Program-made: the position numbers and the translations under genes | The notes under the pieces: generated by a model | What the model was told of the DNA's origin: nothing | Seen by the model: only the letters and a program-made list of their open reading frames with translations | Databases searched by the model: none | DNA from: Flavobacterium hydatis | GTDB lineage: Bacteria > Bacteroidota > Bacteroidia > Flavobacteriales > Flavobacteriaceae | Length of the DNA: 64,000 nucleotides | Assembly (NCBI RefSeq): GCF_000737695.1 | Contig: NZ_JPRM01000035.1 | Location: 1-64,000 of the forward strand | Reading direction: 5' to 3' | Part shown: in pieces, positions 1 through 9,500 of the stretch | How positions within the stretch are numbered: the stretch's first letter is position 1 | Layout: the number at the start of each line of letters is the position of its first letter

Positions 1-1479
1 GGAACAAAAGGAGACAAAGGTGATGCTGGAGCGACAGGAGCACAAGGACCTATCGGATTAACGGGAGCGACTGGAGTTGCAGGTGCAAAAGGAGACAAAG
101 GAGATATTGGTGCAACTGGAGCACAAGGTATTGCTGGAACAAAAGGAGATAAAGGTGATGCTGGAGCAACTGGAGCAGCAGGCGCAAGAGGTTTAACTGG
201 AGCACAAGGACTAATTGGTTTAACTGGTGCAACAGGACCAAAAGGAGATGCAGGAAATGCAGCGCCAGTTTATACGGCTGGTGCAGGAATAGTAGTTGAT
301 AATACAAAAAATATCATTTCTGCTTTATACACTACAAATTTATGGAACGCTAACCAATTGCAAGGTCGTCCTATAAGCACTACGGCACCAACAGGAAATC
401 AAGTTTTAGCTTGGAGTGGAAGTAATTGGGCACCTGCATCAATTGGCCCAGAACCTTGGAGAGTGGCTGGTACAACAAATGAAGCTACTTCAAATACCCA
501 GAATATATATCAAATGGGTAGAATAGGTATTGGGACTAATAGTCCCAGTAAAGAATTGAGTGTTGTAGGTAATGCGGTAATTTCTAAATCACTACAAGTC
601 GATGGGGAAAATGTAGGTAACGGAACAGTCAGAACAGGTTTGTATTTTGGGTCTACTACTAGTGGAGAAGGAATTACTTCAAATAGAGCTACTACAGCAA
701 ATGGGAATGTGTATGGATTAGATTTTTGGACTGCTAATACTAAACGTATGTCTATTGCTAGTAATGGTAATGTAGGTATTGGTAAACTAAACCCAGAAAC
801 CGCATTAGATGTTGTAGGTATAACTAGAAGTAGTGTTCTGCAGGTTAATAATGGGCTTTCAACAGGAAACTATAACAATCCAGCCGAACTTAATTTTGTT
901 AGAAATGCTGCATTTGACAGATGGATTTTAGGAGCCTCTCTTGGCGGAAGAGGTAATGATATTTTTGAATTAGTTCATGTAGCAGGAAGTTCTTTTACTA
1001 ATAGAGTGTTTGTTTACAATAGAACAAATAGCAGTTTTGCAATTAATCAAGCTGATGCAAATGCTTCTTTTAGATTTTATGTAAATGGTGCAGCGGGAGG
1101 AACGACAACTTGGTCGCAATCATCAGACAGAAGATTCAAAAAAGACATTGCTCCAATTACAAATGCATTAGATAAAATAATGAAAATTGATGGGGTAGGT
1201 TACAACTGGAAAGCGGATGAATTTAAGGAAATGAGTTTTGATCAAAAACATCAGTTAGGAGTAATTGCTCAGGATATTGAAAAAGTATTGCCAGAAGCAG
1301 TTACTGTAGATGACAAAGGATACTACTCCGTTTCTTATACTACAATTATTCCAGTATTAGTAGAAGCTGTAAAAGAGCAACAAAATGAAATCTTGTCACT
1401 TCAAAAAAATCAAAAAGAGCAACAAGAAGAATTAGAAACTCTTAAAAAATTGGTGCAAGAAATTATAGCAAAAAAATAA
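1..1479 (+). CDS. Collagen-like repeat protein with C-terminal S74/endosialidase-type chaperone domain (5' partial)
   Basis: The reading frame is open from base 1, so the gene begins outside the window; 492 residues are visible. The first ~85 residues are Gly-X-Y triplets (GTKGDKGDAG, GATGAQG), typical of collagen-like stalks. The middle carries short 'IGIGTNSPSKELSV'-type segments found in Bacteroidota fibre proteins. Near the C-terminus 'SSDRRFKKDI' matches the S-D...K site of the intramolecular chaperone of endosialidase (peptidase S74), which in known family members trimerises a fibre and then cleaves itself off. A Lys/Glu-rich coiled coil ends the protein. I infer a trimeric surface fibre. 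A hairpin terminator follows directly. An apparent TTG start at 358 is internal, because the frame continues upstream. Confidence is high for the domains and low for the cellular role. Confidence 0.85.
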   Translation, partial: GTKGDKGDAGATGAQGPIGLTGATGVAGAKGDKGDIGATGAQGIAGTKGDKGDAGATGAAGARGLTGAQGLIGLTGATGPKGDAGNAAPVYTAGAGIVVDNTKNIISALYTTNLWNANQLQGRPISTTAPTGNQVLAWSGSNWAPASIGPEPWRVAGTTNEATSNTQNIYQMGRIGIGTNSPSKELSVVGNAVISKSLQVDGENVGNGTVRTGLYFGSTTSGEGITSNRATTANGNVYGLDFWTANTKRMSIASNGNVGIGKLNPETALDVVGITRSSVLQVNNGLSTGNYNNPAELNFVRNAAFDRWILGASLGGRGNDIFELVHVAGSSFTNRVFVYNRTNSSFAINQADANASFRFYVNGAAGGTTTWSQSSDRRFKKDIAPITNALDKIMKIDGVGYNWKADEFKEMSFDQKHQLGVIAQDIEKVLPEAVTVDDKGYYSVSYTTIIPVLVEAVKEQQNEILSLQKNQKEQQEELETLKKLVQEIIAKK

Positions 1480-1487
1480 TTAAATGT

Positions 1488-1521
1488 GAGTACAGTCTTT
1501 ATTAAAGACTGTACTCTTTTT
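1488..1521 (+). terminator. Intrinsic terminator after the collagen-like gene
   Basis: A perfect 14-bp inverted repeat (GAGTACAGTCTTTA / TAAAGACTGTACTC) with a one-base centre is followed by five T residues, nine bases after the stop codon of the upstream gene. Confidence 0.85.
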
Positions 1522-1755
1522 ATAAGTCTAAAATCGGCACTTTATTAAACTACTGATTTTTAATGTAAAACCACTTGGTTTACCTGAGTTTACAAGAACA
1601 GAAATACCTTAATATGGTGTTTTTTGGACGTTATTAGGCTTCTAATTTTTGTCACTTTGTATTATAAACATTGGGCTTTACAGCTACAAGAACAAAGCAT
1701 CGATAAAAAGCTACATTCATTTCTAATCTGCATACAGGCAGTAAATTCAATTTTT

Positions 1756-3024
1756 ATGAAAAATATATTCCCATTTATAAAAAAAGTAACGACGCTAATT
1801 GTTGTCGTTTGCTATCCGGACTTTAATTTGCAGGCACAATTATTAAACCCCGATCAAATTAAAGTTACTTCTGGAACTTTAGTTTCAGTACATTTTGATT
1901 TTAAAAATGCTGCTACAGGAGAGTTTATTAATGACGGACAAGTACATATTTTTAATCATTGGACCAATGATGGTAAGGTAAGTTTTACGCCTTCACAACA
2001 AGGAACAACTTATTTTACAGGACAGGAAGAACAAATTATAGATGGAGAAATACCTTCAACTGATGTTTACTCTCGTTTTAAAAATGTTACGTTCAATAAT
2101 TCTTATGCATCGACTCCATTTTTACTAGCAACAGATATTTCTGTTTCAGGCAATTCTAATTTTCAAAAAGGAATTATAGATGCCGATAGTTACAACGGAA
2201 AAGTAATCTTCGAGAGTAATGCAACACATACAAATACAAATAATAACAGTTTTGTTGATGGTAGAGTTACAAAAATAGGAACAGCAGCATTTGAATACCC
2301 TGTTGGAGATGCAAATTATTATCGTCCATCTATACACGGAAGCTCAGGTGATAATTCAGATACATATACCTCACATTATTTTTTACAAAACTCAGATACT
2401 AATTATCCTCATAGTAGCAAACAAGATAATATTCAATTAATTGATAATAAAGAATATTGGGAAATATCCAGAGATAAAGGTCTTACGGATATTGTACTTA
2501 CACTAACCTTAAATCCAGATACAACACCTTCCTATATCTATCAGGAAATGGCTAGTACAGAAATACAAATTGTAAGATGGGATAATGTTACCAAAAAATG
2601 GATTTCGGAAGGCGGAGCAACAGATGATGCACAAACTATGGTTACTGCCAAAGTTACAGATTACGGCATTTTTACATTAGCCAGAGTAACTAAAACTCCA
2701 GGAGAAAAAGAAGAAGAAGATCTTATTGTTTACAACGCTTTATCTCCAAATGGCGATGATAAAAACGACTTTTTCCTTATAAAAGGTATAGATAAGTACC
2801 CTGATAATAGTGTTGAGATTTATAATAGATGGGGAGTTTTGGTTTACGAAACCAAAGGTTATAACGAAAGTGATCGCGTTTTTAGAGGATTCTCAGACGG
2901 ACGTGTAACGATCAATAGAGGTGCAGGTTTACCAACAGGAACCTATTTCTATATTCTAAAATACAATACAAAAACGAAGTTCAAAGAAAAATCAGGTTAC
3001 TTATATATAAATCAAGATAATTAA
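1756..3024 (+). CDS. T9SS type B substrate with gliding motility-associated C-terminal domain
   Basis: A 422-residue secreted protein. I chose the ATG at 1756 because it starts a signal peptide (MKNIFPFIKK, then a hydrophobic stretch ending in LQAQ); the open frame upstream from 1624 lacks a credible start. The body is an unclassified beta-rich region. The last ~90 residues (LSPNGDDKNDFF, VEIYNRWGVLVYE, LPTGTYFYIL) are the gliding-motility-associated C-terminal domain, the type B sorting signal for type IX secretion. The next gene is a PorP/SprF-like protein; in Flavobacterium johnsoniae SprF is needed for export of the type B substrate SprB, so the pair is probably a substrate and its dedicated partner. 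Confidence 0.85.
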   Translation: MKNIFPFIKKVTTLIVVVCYPDFNLQAQLLNPDQIKVTSGTLVSVHFDFKNAATGEFINDGQVHIFNHWTNDGKVSFTPSQQGTTYFTGQEEQIIDGEIPSTDVYSRFKNVTFNNSYASTPFLLATDISVSGNSNFQKGIIDADSYNGKVIFESNATHTNTNNNSFVDGRVTKIGTAAFEYPVGDANYYRPSIHGSSGDNSDTYTSHYFLQNSDTNYPHSSKQDNIQLIDNKEYWEISRDKGLTDIVLTLTLNPDTTPSYIYQEMASTEIQIVRWDNVTKKWISEGGATDDAQTMVTAKVTDYGIFTLARVTKTPGEKEEEDLIVYNALSPNGDDKNDFFLIKGIDKYPDNSVEIYNRWGVLVYETKGYNESDRVFRGFSDGRVTINRGAGLPTGTYFYILKYNTKTKFKEKSGYLYINQDN

Positions 3025-3088
3025 AATGCAAGATGCTTTTTTAGATAAGCACGGAAGGGAATAATGAACCTCTTTAAAAATAATTAAA

Positions 3089-4027
3089 ATGAAAACACTA
3101 AACATAAAATTATTGATCCTTATTTTGTTCACTTGTAATTACATAAGTGCACAGCAAGATTCGCAATACACACAATATATGTACAATCCTAGTATTGTAA
3201 ATCCAGCATATGCAGGTTCGCGTGATGTCATGAGTATATTTGGGCTTTATCGCGCACAGTGGGTTGGGCTAGAAGGAGCACCAAAAACAGGAACACTTTC
3301 TTTGCATACACCTATAGAGAATTCAAAGGTAGGTCTGGGATTTTCACTTGTTAATGATCGAATAGGACCATCAGACGAGACAAATTTTGCTGCAGACATA
3401 TCCTATACTATAGATGTTTCTTACCGATATAAATTGGCTTTTGGAGTAAAAGCGAACGCCAATTTAGTAAACATCGATTATACCAAGCTAGATATTTTTG
3501 ATCCATCAGATTCTAGATTTCAAGAAAATGTAATCAATAAATTTTCTCCAAACGTTGGAGCAGGAGTTTACCTATATTCAGATAATACCTATGTAGGACT
3601 TTCGGCACCAGCATTATTACAAACAAAACATTTTGATGGATCTGTAAATTACGATGGATCTTCGACATTTTTTGCAAGAGAGCAGGTTCATTATTATTTA
3701 ATGGCAGGACATGTCTTTGATTTAGATTATAATCTAAAATTCAAACCATCGGCATTGGTTAAAATGACCGAAGGAGCTCCTTTACAAGTCGATTTATCAG
3801 CCAACTTTTTATTTAACGAAAAATTTACTGCCGGTGTTGCCTATCGCTGGAGTGCTGCACTAAGCGCATTAGTTGGTTTTCAGGTAAGCGACGGACTATT
3901 TATAGGATATGCTTATGATGCCGAAACAACAAAACTAGCCAATTATAATTCAGGTTCACACGAGGTTTTCTTGCGATTCGAGTTATTCAAGAAATTCGAT
4001 AAAATCACTTGCCCAAGATTCTTCTAA
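3089..4027 (+). CDS. PorP/SprF family type IX secretion outer-membrane protein
   Basis: 312 residues with a signal peptide (LLILILFTCNYISAQQ) and the family's opening motif 'QYTQYMYNPSIVNPAYAGSRD', followed by alternating beta-strand sequence expected of an outer-membrane barrel (e.g. GLGFSLVNDRIGPSDE, GVAYRWSAALSALVGFQ). PorP/SprF proteins bind the T9SS and support export of type B-CTD substrates. The gene sits 64 bp after such a substrate and 12 bp before an OmpA-like gene, the usual arrangement in Flavobacteria. A paralog rather than PorP or SprF itself is likely, so no symbol is given. Confidence 0.9.
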   Translation: MKTLNIKLLILILFTCNYISAQQDSQYTQYMYNPSIVNPAYAGSRDVMSIFGLYRAQWVGLEGAPKTGTLSLHTPIENSKVGLGFSLVNDRIGPSDETNFAADISYTIDVSYRYKLAFGVKANANLVNIDYTKLDIFDPSDSRFQENVINKFSPNVGAGVYLYSDNTYVGLSAPALLQTKHFDGSVNYDGSSTFFAREQVHYYLMAGHVFDLDYNLKFKPSALVKMTEGAPLQVDLSANFLFNEKFTAGVAYRWSAALSALVGFQVSDGLFIGYAYDAETTKLANYNSGSHEVFLRFELFKKFDKITCPRFF

Positions 4028-4039
4028 ACAAATATTATT

Positions 4040-5977
4040 ATGAAACTAAAAATAGTACTAAGCACCTTATTCTTAATCTCAGGGTTGGGAAGTTATGCCC
4101 AAAACAATAAAATTAAAAAAGCCGAAAAAGAGTATGAGCAACTAGCTTATATAGATGCTATAAAGATTTACGAAAATGTTGCTAAAAAAGGCTATAAATC
4201 AGCCGATTTATTTCAGAAATTAGGGAATGCCTATTATTTCAATGCCGAGTTACCACAGGCAAATCATTGGTATACCGAGCTTTTTTCGCTTAAGCAAACA
4301 CTAGATCCAGAGTATTATTATCGCTATTCTCAAACACTTAAATCTGTAGGAGATTATGATAATGCCAATAAAATGCTCGATGCATTTAATATAAAAAACA
4401 GTAATGATTCAAGAGCAAAATTATATGAATCAAACAAAGATTATTATGCAAAAATTCAGGAAAATTCAGGACGATATACTATACATAATATTGAAATAAA
4501 TTCTGAATTGTCAGATTACGGAACATCGTTTTTTAAAGATCAAATCGTATTTGCCAGTTCACGCGAGCGACGTGGAGTTACAAAACATATTCAGAAATGG
4601 AACAATCAGGCTTTTTCTACTTTATATACTGCAAAAATAGATGCAAATGATAATCTGGAGAAACCACAACCTTTTTCTAGCACTATCGATTCTAAATTTA
4701 ATGAGGCAACACCAGTCTTTACAAAAGATGGTCAAACCGTATATTTTACCAGAAACAATTACAATAACGGAAAAAAAGGGAAAAATGCAGAAGGCACAAT
4801 TTTGCTAAAGCTATACAAAGCAACTCTTGAAAATGATAAATGGGTAAATGTAAAAGAACTTCCTTTTAACAGCGATGACTTTAGTACAGCACATCCGGCA
4901 TTGAGTCCAGATGAAAAAACATTATACTTTGCGTCTAACAGACCTGGTACATTAGGAGAATCTGATATTTACAAAGTAGCAATTTATGGAAATGATAGTT
5001 ACGGAAATCCCGAAAATCTGGGGAATACTATAAATACTGAAGGCAAAGAAACTTTTCCGTTTATATCGGCAGAAAATGAACTTTATTTTTCTTCTAATGG
5101 GCATCCGGGATTAGGAGGTTTAGATGTTTTTGTTGCCAAAATGAATCCACGAGGAAGTTTTGAAAAACCGAATAATGTAGGTATGCCAATAAATGGTCCG
5201 ATGGATGATTTTGCCTTTATAATCAATACTAATACTAACACCGGATATTTTTCTTCTAATCGAGAAGGAGGGAAAGGATATGATGATATATACAGTTTTA
5301 CCGAAACTAAAAAACTTGAATATAATCAATTAATAGCGGGAACAGTTATTGACAAAGATACCCAAGGTTTTTTGGCTGGAGCCAAAGTAATAGTATTAGA
5401 TGAAAACAGGAATGTTATAAAAGAAGTTTTAACTGATAACAATGGAAAGTTTATTTATGACGAAGCCGAATCTGGAAAAACTTATTATATACGAGTTTCA
5501 AAAGACGAATATCTTACTGAAGAACAAAAGCAATATATAACATCAGAAAACGGAAAAATAGATGTAAAGATTGCTTTAGAAAAGAACATCAAGAAACTAA
5601 CTCCGGGAACAGATTTAGCTAAAATATTTGCCATCGAGAGAATATATTTCGATTTAGATAAATCTGATATTCGCCCAGACGCAGCTTTAGATATTAGTAA
5701 AGTTATAGCAGTTTTAAATCAGTATCCTACTATGAAACTGCAAATTACTTCGCATACAGATAGTCGTGCTTCTAAATCTTACAACCTTATGTTATCGCAA
5801 AAAAGAGCACAGTCTACTCTGGATTTTATGGTAAAATCGGGCATTGCCAAAAACAGATTAACAGCCAAAGGATATGGAGAAAATCAGCTAGTTAATAAAT
5901 GCGCCGATGGTGTAGCATGTTCTGAAGAAGAGCATCAGCAAAACAGAAGAAGCGAGTTTATAATTACAGCCATGTAA
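4040..5977 (+). CDS. OmpA-family protein with TPR, PD40 propeller and carboxypeptidase-regulatory-like domain
   Basis: 645 residues with a signal peptide ending in GLGSYAQ. Residues ~25-130 resemble TPR helices (KAEKEYEQLAYIDAIKIYE). Residues ~150-420 carry PD40-type propeller strands (ALSPDEKTLYFASNRPG, FPFISAENELYFSSNG). A carboxypeptidase-regulatory-like domain follows (~430-500), and the C-terminus is an OmpA peptidoglycan-binding domain (IYFDLDKSDIRPDA, LTAKGYGENQLV, NRRSEFII). This matches the PorE-like proteins that accompany PorP/SprF proteins and anchor T9SS parts to peptidoglycan. It lies 12 bp after the PorP/SprF gene, so co-transcription is likely. Confidence 0.88.
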   Translation: MKLKIVLSTLFLISGLGSYAQNNKIKKAEKEYEQLAYIDAIKIYENVAKKGYKSADLFQKLGNAYYFNAELPQANHWYTELFSLKQTLDPEYYYRYSQTLKSVGDYDNANKMLDAFNIKNSNDSRAKLYESNKDYYAKIQENSGRYTIHNIEINSELSDYGTSFFKDQIVFASSRERRGVTKHIQKWNNQAFSTLYTAKIDANDNLEKPQPFSSTIDSKFNEATPVFTKDGQTVYFTRNNYNNGKKGKNAEGTILLKLYKATLENDKWVNVKELPFNSDDFSTAHPALSPDEKTLYFASNRPGTLGESDIYKVAIYGNDSYGNPENLGNTINTEGKETFPFISAENELYFSSNGHPGLGGLDVFVAKMNPRGSFEKPNNVGMPINGPMDDFAFIINTNTNTGYFSSNREGGKGYDDIYSFTETKKLEYNQLIAGTVIDKDTQGFLAGAKVIVLDENRNVIKEVLTDNNGKFIYDEAESGKTYYIRVSKDEYLTEEQKQYITSENGKIDVKIALEKNIKKLTPGTDLAKIFAIERIYFDLDKSDIRPDAALDISKVIAVLNQYPTMKLQITSHTDSRASKSYNLMLSQKRAQSTLDFMVKSGIAKNRLTAKGYGENQLVNKCADGVACSEEEHQQNRRSEFIITAM

Positions 5978-6019
5978 AGCCTGTAAAACATCAAGAAGTT
6001 ATTTTATCTGATAAAATAA

Positions 6020-6056
6020 AGCTCATTCTTTTTGGCGGTCAAAAAAAGAGTGAGCT
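6020..6056 (+). terminator. Hairpin after the OmpA gene, possible weak terminator
   Basis: AGCTCATTCTTTTT pairs with AAAAAGAGTGAGCT apart from one G-U pair. No T-run follows (GGGCTTC), so it may act as an attenuator or mRNA-stabilising hairpin rather than a strong terminator. Confidence 0.4.
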
Positions 6057-6095
6057 GGGCTTCTGCCAAATTTAAAAATTTAAAATAGATACAAT

Positions 6096-6443
6096 ATGAA
6101 AAAGAAAAAAGTACTTGTATATGATAGTCAGCATTGTTTCTCGAGATTTTTAAAATATGAGTTTAAAAAAGATTTTGCATTTGATGTCTATAAAAACTTC
6201 AAAAAATTCGACAACATAATCGAGCATTATACCATTATGTTGTTTGTTGTTAATTCGGATAAAGAATTATATGATCTCATTCGAATTTATCAAAGAGGAA
6301 TCCCTTTGATTGTTTCCACATTTAATAAAGAAATAAAATCAAAGTTAGAAATGATAGATGATATTCTATTGTTTGATCCTTCCAAAGTAAAATCAGAAAT
6401 GCGAGCAGAGCTAAAATTCTTTCTCAATGTTACTTCTAATTAA
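6096..6443 (+). CDS. Small orphan protein, possibly a degenerate receiver domain
   Basis: 115 residues, no signal peptide, basic N-terminus (MKKKKVLVYDSQHCFSRFL). The order of predicted strands and helices (KVLVYDSQ, YTIMLFVVNS, IPLIVSTF, DILLFDP) resembles a CheY-like receiver fold, but the acidic pocket and the conserved phospho-acceptor Asp and Lys are not evident. It lies between the OmpA gene and the giant adhesin gene, so a role in controlling or assembling this surface cluster is possible. I do not recognise a named family. Confidence 0.6.
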   Translation: MKKKKVLVYDSQHCFSRFLKYEFKKDFAFDVYKNFKKFDNIIEHYTIMLFVVNSDKELYDLIRIYQRGIPLIVSTFNKEIKSKLEMIDDILLFDPSKVKSEMRAELKFFLNVTSN

Positions 6444-6589
6444 TACAATAATTAAAAATTAGAATGCACCAGAAACAATCCTTTGTTACAGAAAGGATTA
6501 AATAAAGAATTTGTAGTTGGAGAATAATAGATCTAAGAGGGAACTCATAAGAGCAATCCTATTTACCAAAAACAAATAAAAAATAAATT

Positions 6590-9500
6590 ATGAAAAATAT
6601 AAAATTACTAATACACTTTTTTGTCTTTCTACCATTGATTGCTGCCGCGCAAGGGCTCGATTTTACAGCTGTGGCAACACCTGTATTTTGTGTAAACGAT
6701 GGTTCAATTACCGTAACAGTTTCCAATGAGGTAGGACACGTACAATACGAATTGGTAAATTATTCAGGAATATCAATAAGATCTGTAATAGGAATTCCGC
6801 AAGATAATCCTGTTTTTCTAAACTTGGCTCCGGGCACTTATACCGTAGGCGTGTATGATGATAATAATGGTACAACTCCTATTACAAAACAGGTTGTTGT
6901 ACCTAATAACGGACCAGAAAAAACATTAACCATAAGTAATGTTTATTCTAGCCGATTTGCTTATTGTGGCACAGATACAAATCCTGGAGGATTAATGGGA
7001 GTTACACCAAGTGGAGGTGCAGCGCCCTATACCATTACAGTATTAGACACTAATGATGTTGTGGTAAGAGAGGCTGTTTCTAATGGCAGCCAGAGTTTCT
7101 CAGGTATGCCGGCAGGAACTTATAAGATAAGAGTAAAAGATAATTGTGGTACGGTGGTAAACAGCCTTAGTCCTCATGTTATTGCGCCAAATATTGTTTA
7201 TGATTTTACTGTTTCTGCCCCTTTGCGCTGGGAGGATGGTTTAAAAGTTGAGAATAACAACGGTGCAGGAACTCCATGTGATCCTGTTACCAATGCTTAT
7301 TTTGATTTCAATAATTTAGCGGGGTTTCCTATAGTTAGAGGTAACGATGTATTCCCAATAGGTCTGGCTCCAGGAATTACGCCAATGTATGCTGTTGAAT
7401 ACGATGGTATAAAAACAGCCTACATGACTTTCAATGAACTTAGGGCATATAAACAACCCCTTTCGACAGATGTAAAAAACTGGAAACCAATGACTTTGTG
7501 GGTAAGTGTTTGCGGGGTAGAAAAGTCTACCGTTTATAATTTATCCTCAAGAAATCAGAATTTTTTACCTAAACCCATTGAAAATGAAGCAATAACATTT
7601 TATGTAGCCGACGATCCCGCTAATACACTTTGTGTCCCAACAGGATATGTTAGGTTATCAAGATTATCCCAATTTTCAGGTAATTGTTATCCGCTTATTT
7701 TAACCATTACCGAAAAAAATGGAGCAGTGCCTCCACAACAATTTGACTTAACAGGAGGTCAAAACGAGTTTGAAGCCTTTTTAGCTCTTGGAAATACTTA
7801 TAATTTAAAAATTACTGATGGAATAGGAAGCGAATTAAATAAGTTTTCTTATGTAAATATTACAAGAGGGCAAAACGTAAGATTGAATTCAATAAATGAG
7901 ATATTTATTGATCCTATAAAATTCCGACCTGCTAATCAGGACGAATTGCCTATTGAATTAGGTAGTATGGCCGATTTTAAAAATTTCGGCAGAAGCCAAA
8001 TAGGTATCAGAGATTATGCTCTGCCAAAGCCATATACAGCGGCTATTACAGGTCCGAACGGATTTTATATGGAAAAAACGGTTACTAAATCAGATATTTT
8101 TGTCGGTACATTATTATCAGATAATCTTGTGTTAGGCGATTATTCTGTTCGTGTAACATCTGCAGCGACATGTTATGATAAAACGTTTCCTATTACACTT
8201 GATAGAGTAATAGATAGTATCTCAGTAACTTCTAGAATTACGCCCGATCCTGTAGCGTGCGATCGTTATATAAAGCTTTTCGATTATAAACTTGCTTATA
8301 GAGGAACATTAAGACCATACCCAACTAATGTTTTCGAAGATGTATTTAAAGCGCCTGTTATAGGATTTAAAGTAATTGATGGGCCGGTAGGTTATACTCA
8401 TACTAATGATATGAATAATGGTTGGAGAATGGAGGTTTCTCCTGTAATTACAGCAACTTTTAGAGGAGATATTGCAGGACTTTACAACATAAACCTAGTA
8501 GAGACTCGTGATCTGACTAATGTGTATGCTGGACCATTAAAAGTAGATGTTAAGTCAGAATTTCCAGTATTTGATATGAATGGTTCTGGAGGCGCAATTT
8601 GCACAGGGTCTACAACTGGTACCTTAAGTGTTGTGGTAAAAAATGCCACGTCACCAGTATATTACTTAAAAAAAGCTTCTGATGCTAATTATCCAGCTAC
8701 AGGACAGAGCTCATCTGATTTTCCTAATCTTACAGCAGGAGATTATATGGTAAAGGTTGAAACGGCTTGTTATCCGACAGCATTAGAGACTAATTTTAAA
8801 ATGGATTATTTAAGCAACATAGGAAGTGTAATTACAGGAACTAGTGATTTATGTGATTCAGATGCATTGAATTTATCTCTTAAATCAATAGGGCCAATAA
8901 CAAATGCCGAATGGAAACTACCCGACGGAACTACTCAAACAGGAAGTTCTTTAGTACTTACTAATCCACAAGCTGGACAATATTCAGTAAAAGTGACAAC
9001 TCGTTCTGGTTGTGTTGTTACTGATGTGATAGAGGTAAAAGTAAAAAACAGGGCAGTTCTTGCAGATGTTTTAGCAACAGACAAAACTATTTGTTCAGGA
9101 GAAACAACTACGTTGCAAGCCACAAGTACTACAATTACAAATCCTTTATTTACATGGTATAGTGATGCTGGTTTAACCAATGTTTTAAGTACAGATGCGG
9201 ATTTTACTACACCTGTATTAACAGCAGATACAACCTATTATGTTACGGTACAAAATGTCGATGTTTGCGAGAGCATTCCAACTGAAGCCAGAGCAGTAGC
9301 TGTAACGCTTAATCCTTCGGCAACAGCAATGGATATTATTGCCGATACTGCAAATACTTGTTCAGATAATACAGCAACATTAGATGCAGATAGTACAACT
9401 ATCACTAATCCTATATTTACTTGGTATAGTGATGCTGATTTAACTGATGTTTTAGGTATTGGAGCTAGTTTTACAACACCAGAATTAATAGCCGATAAAA

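Noticed and set aside
50..307. Minus-strand Leu/Gln-rich frame
   Set aside because: Mirror image of the collagen-like Gly-X-Y codons on the + strand.
1..330. Tandem 9-18 bp repeats as a possible CRISPR or VNTR array
   Set aside because: They are codon-level repeats of the collagen-like Gly-X-Y coding region, in frame throughout; no spacers.
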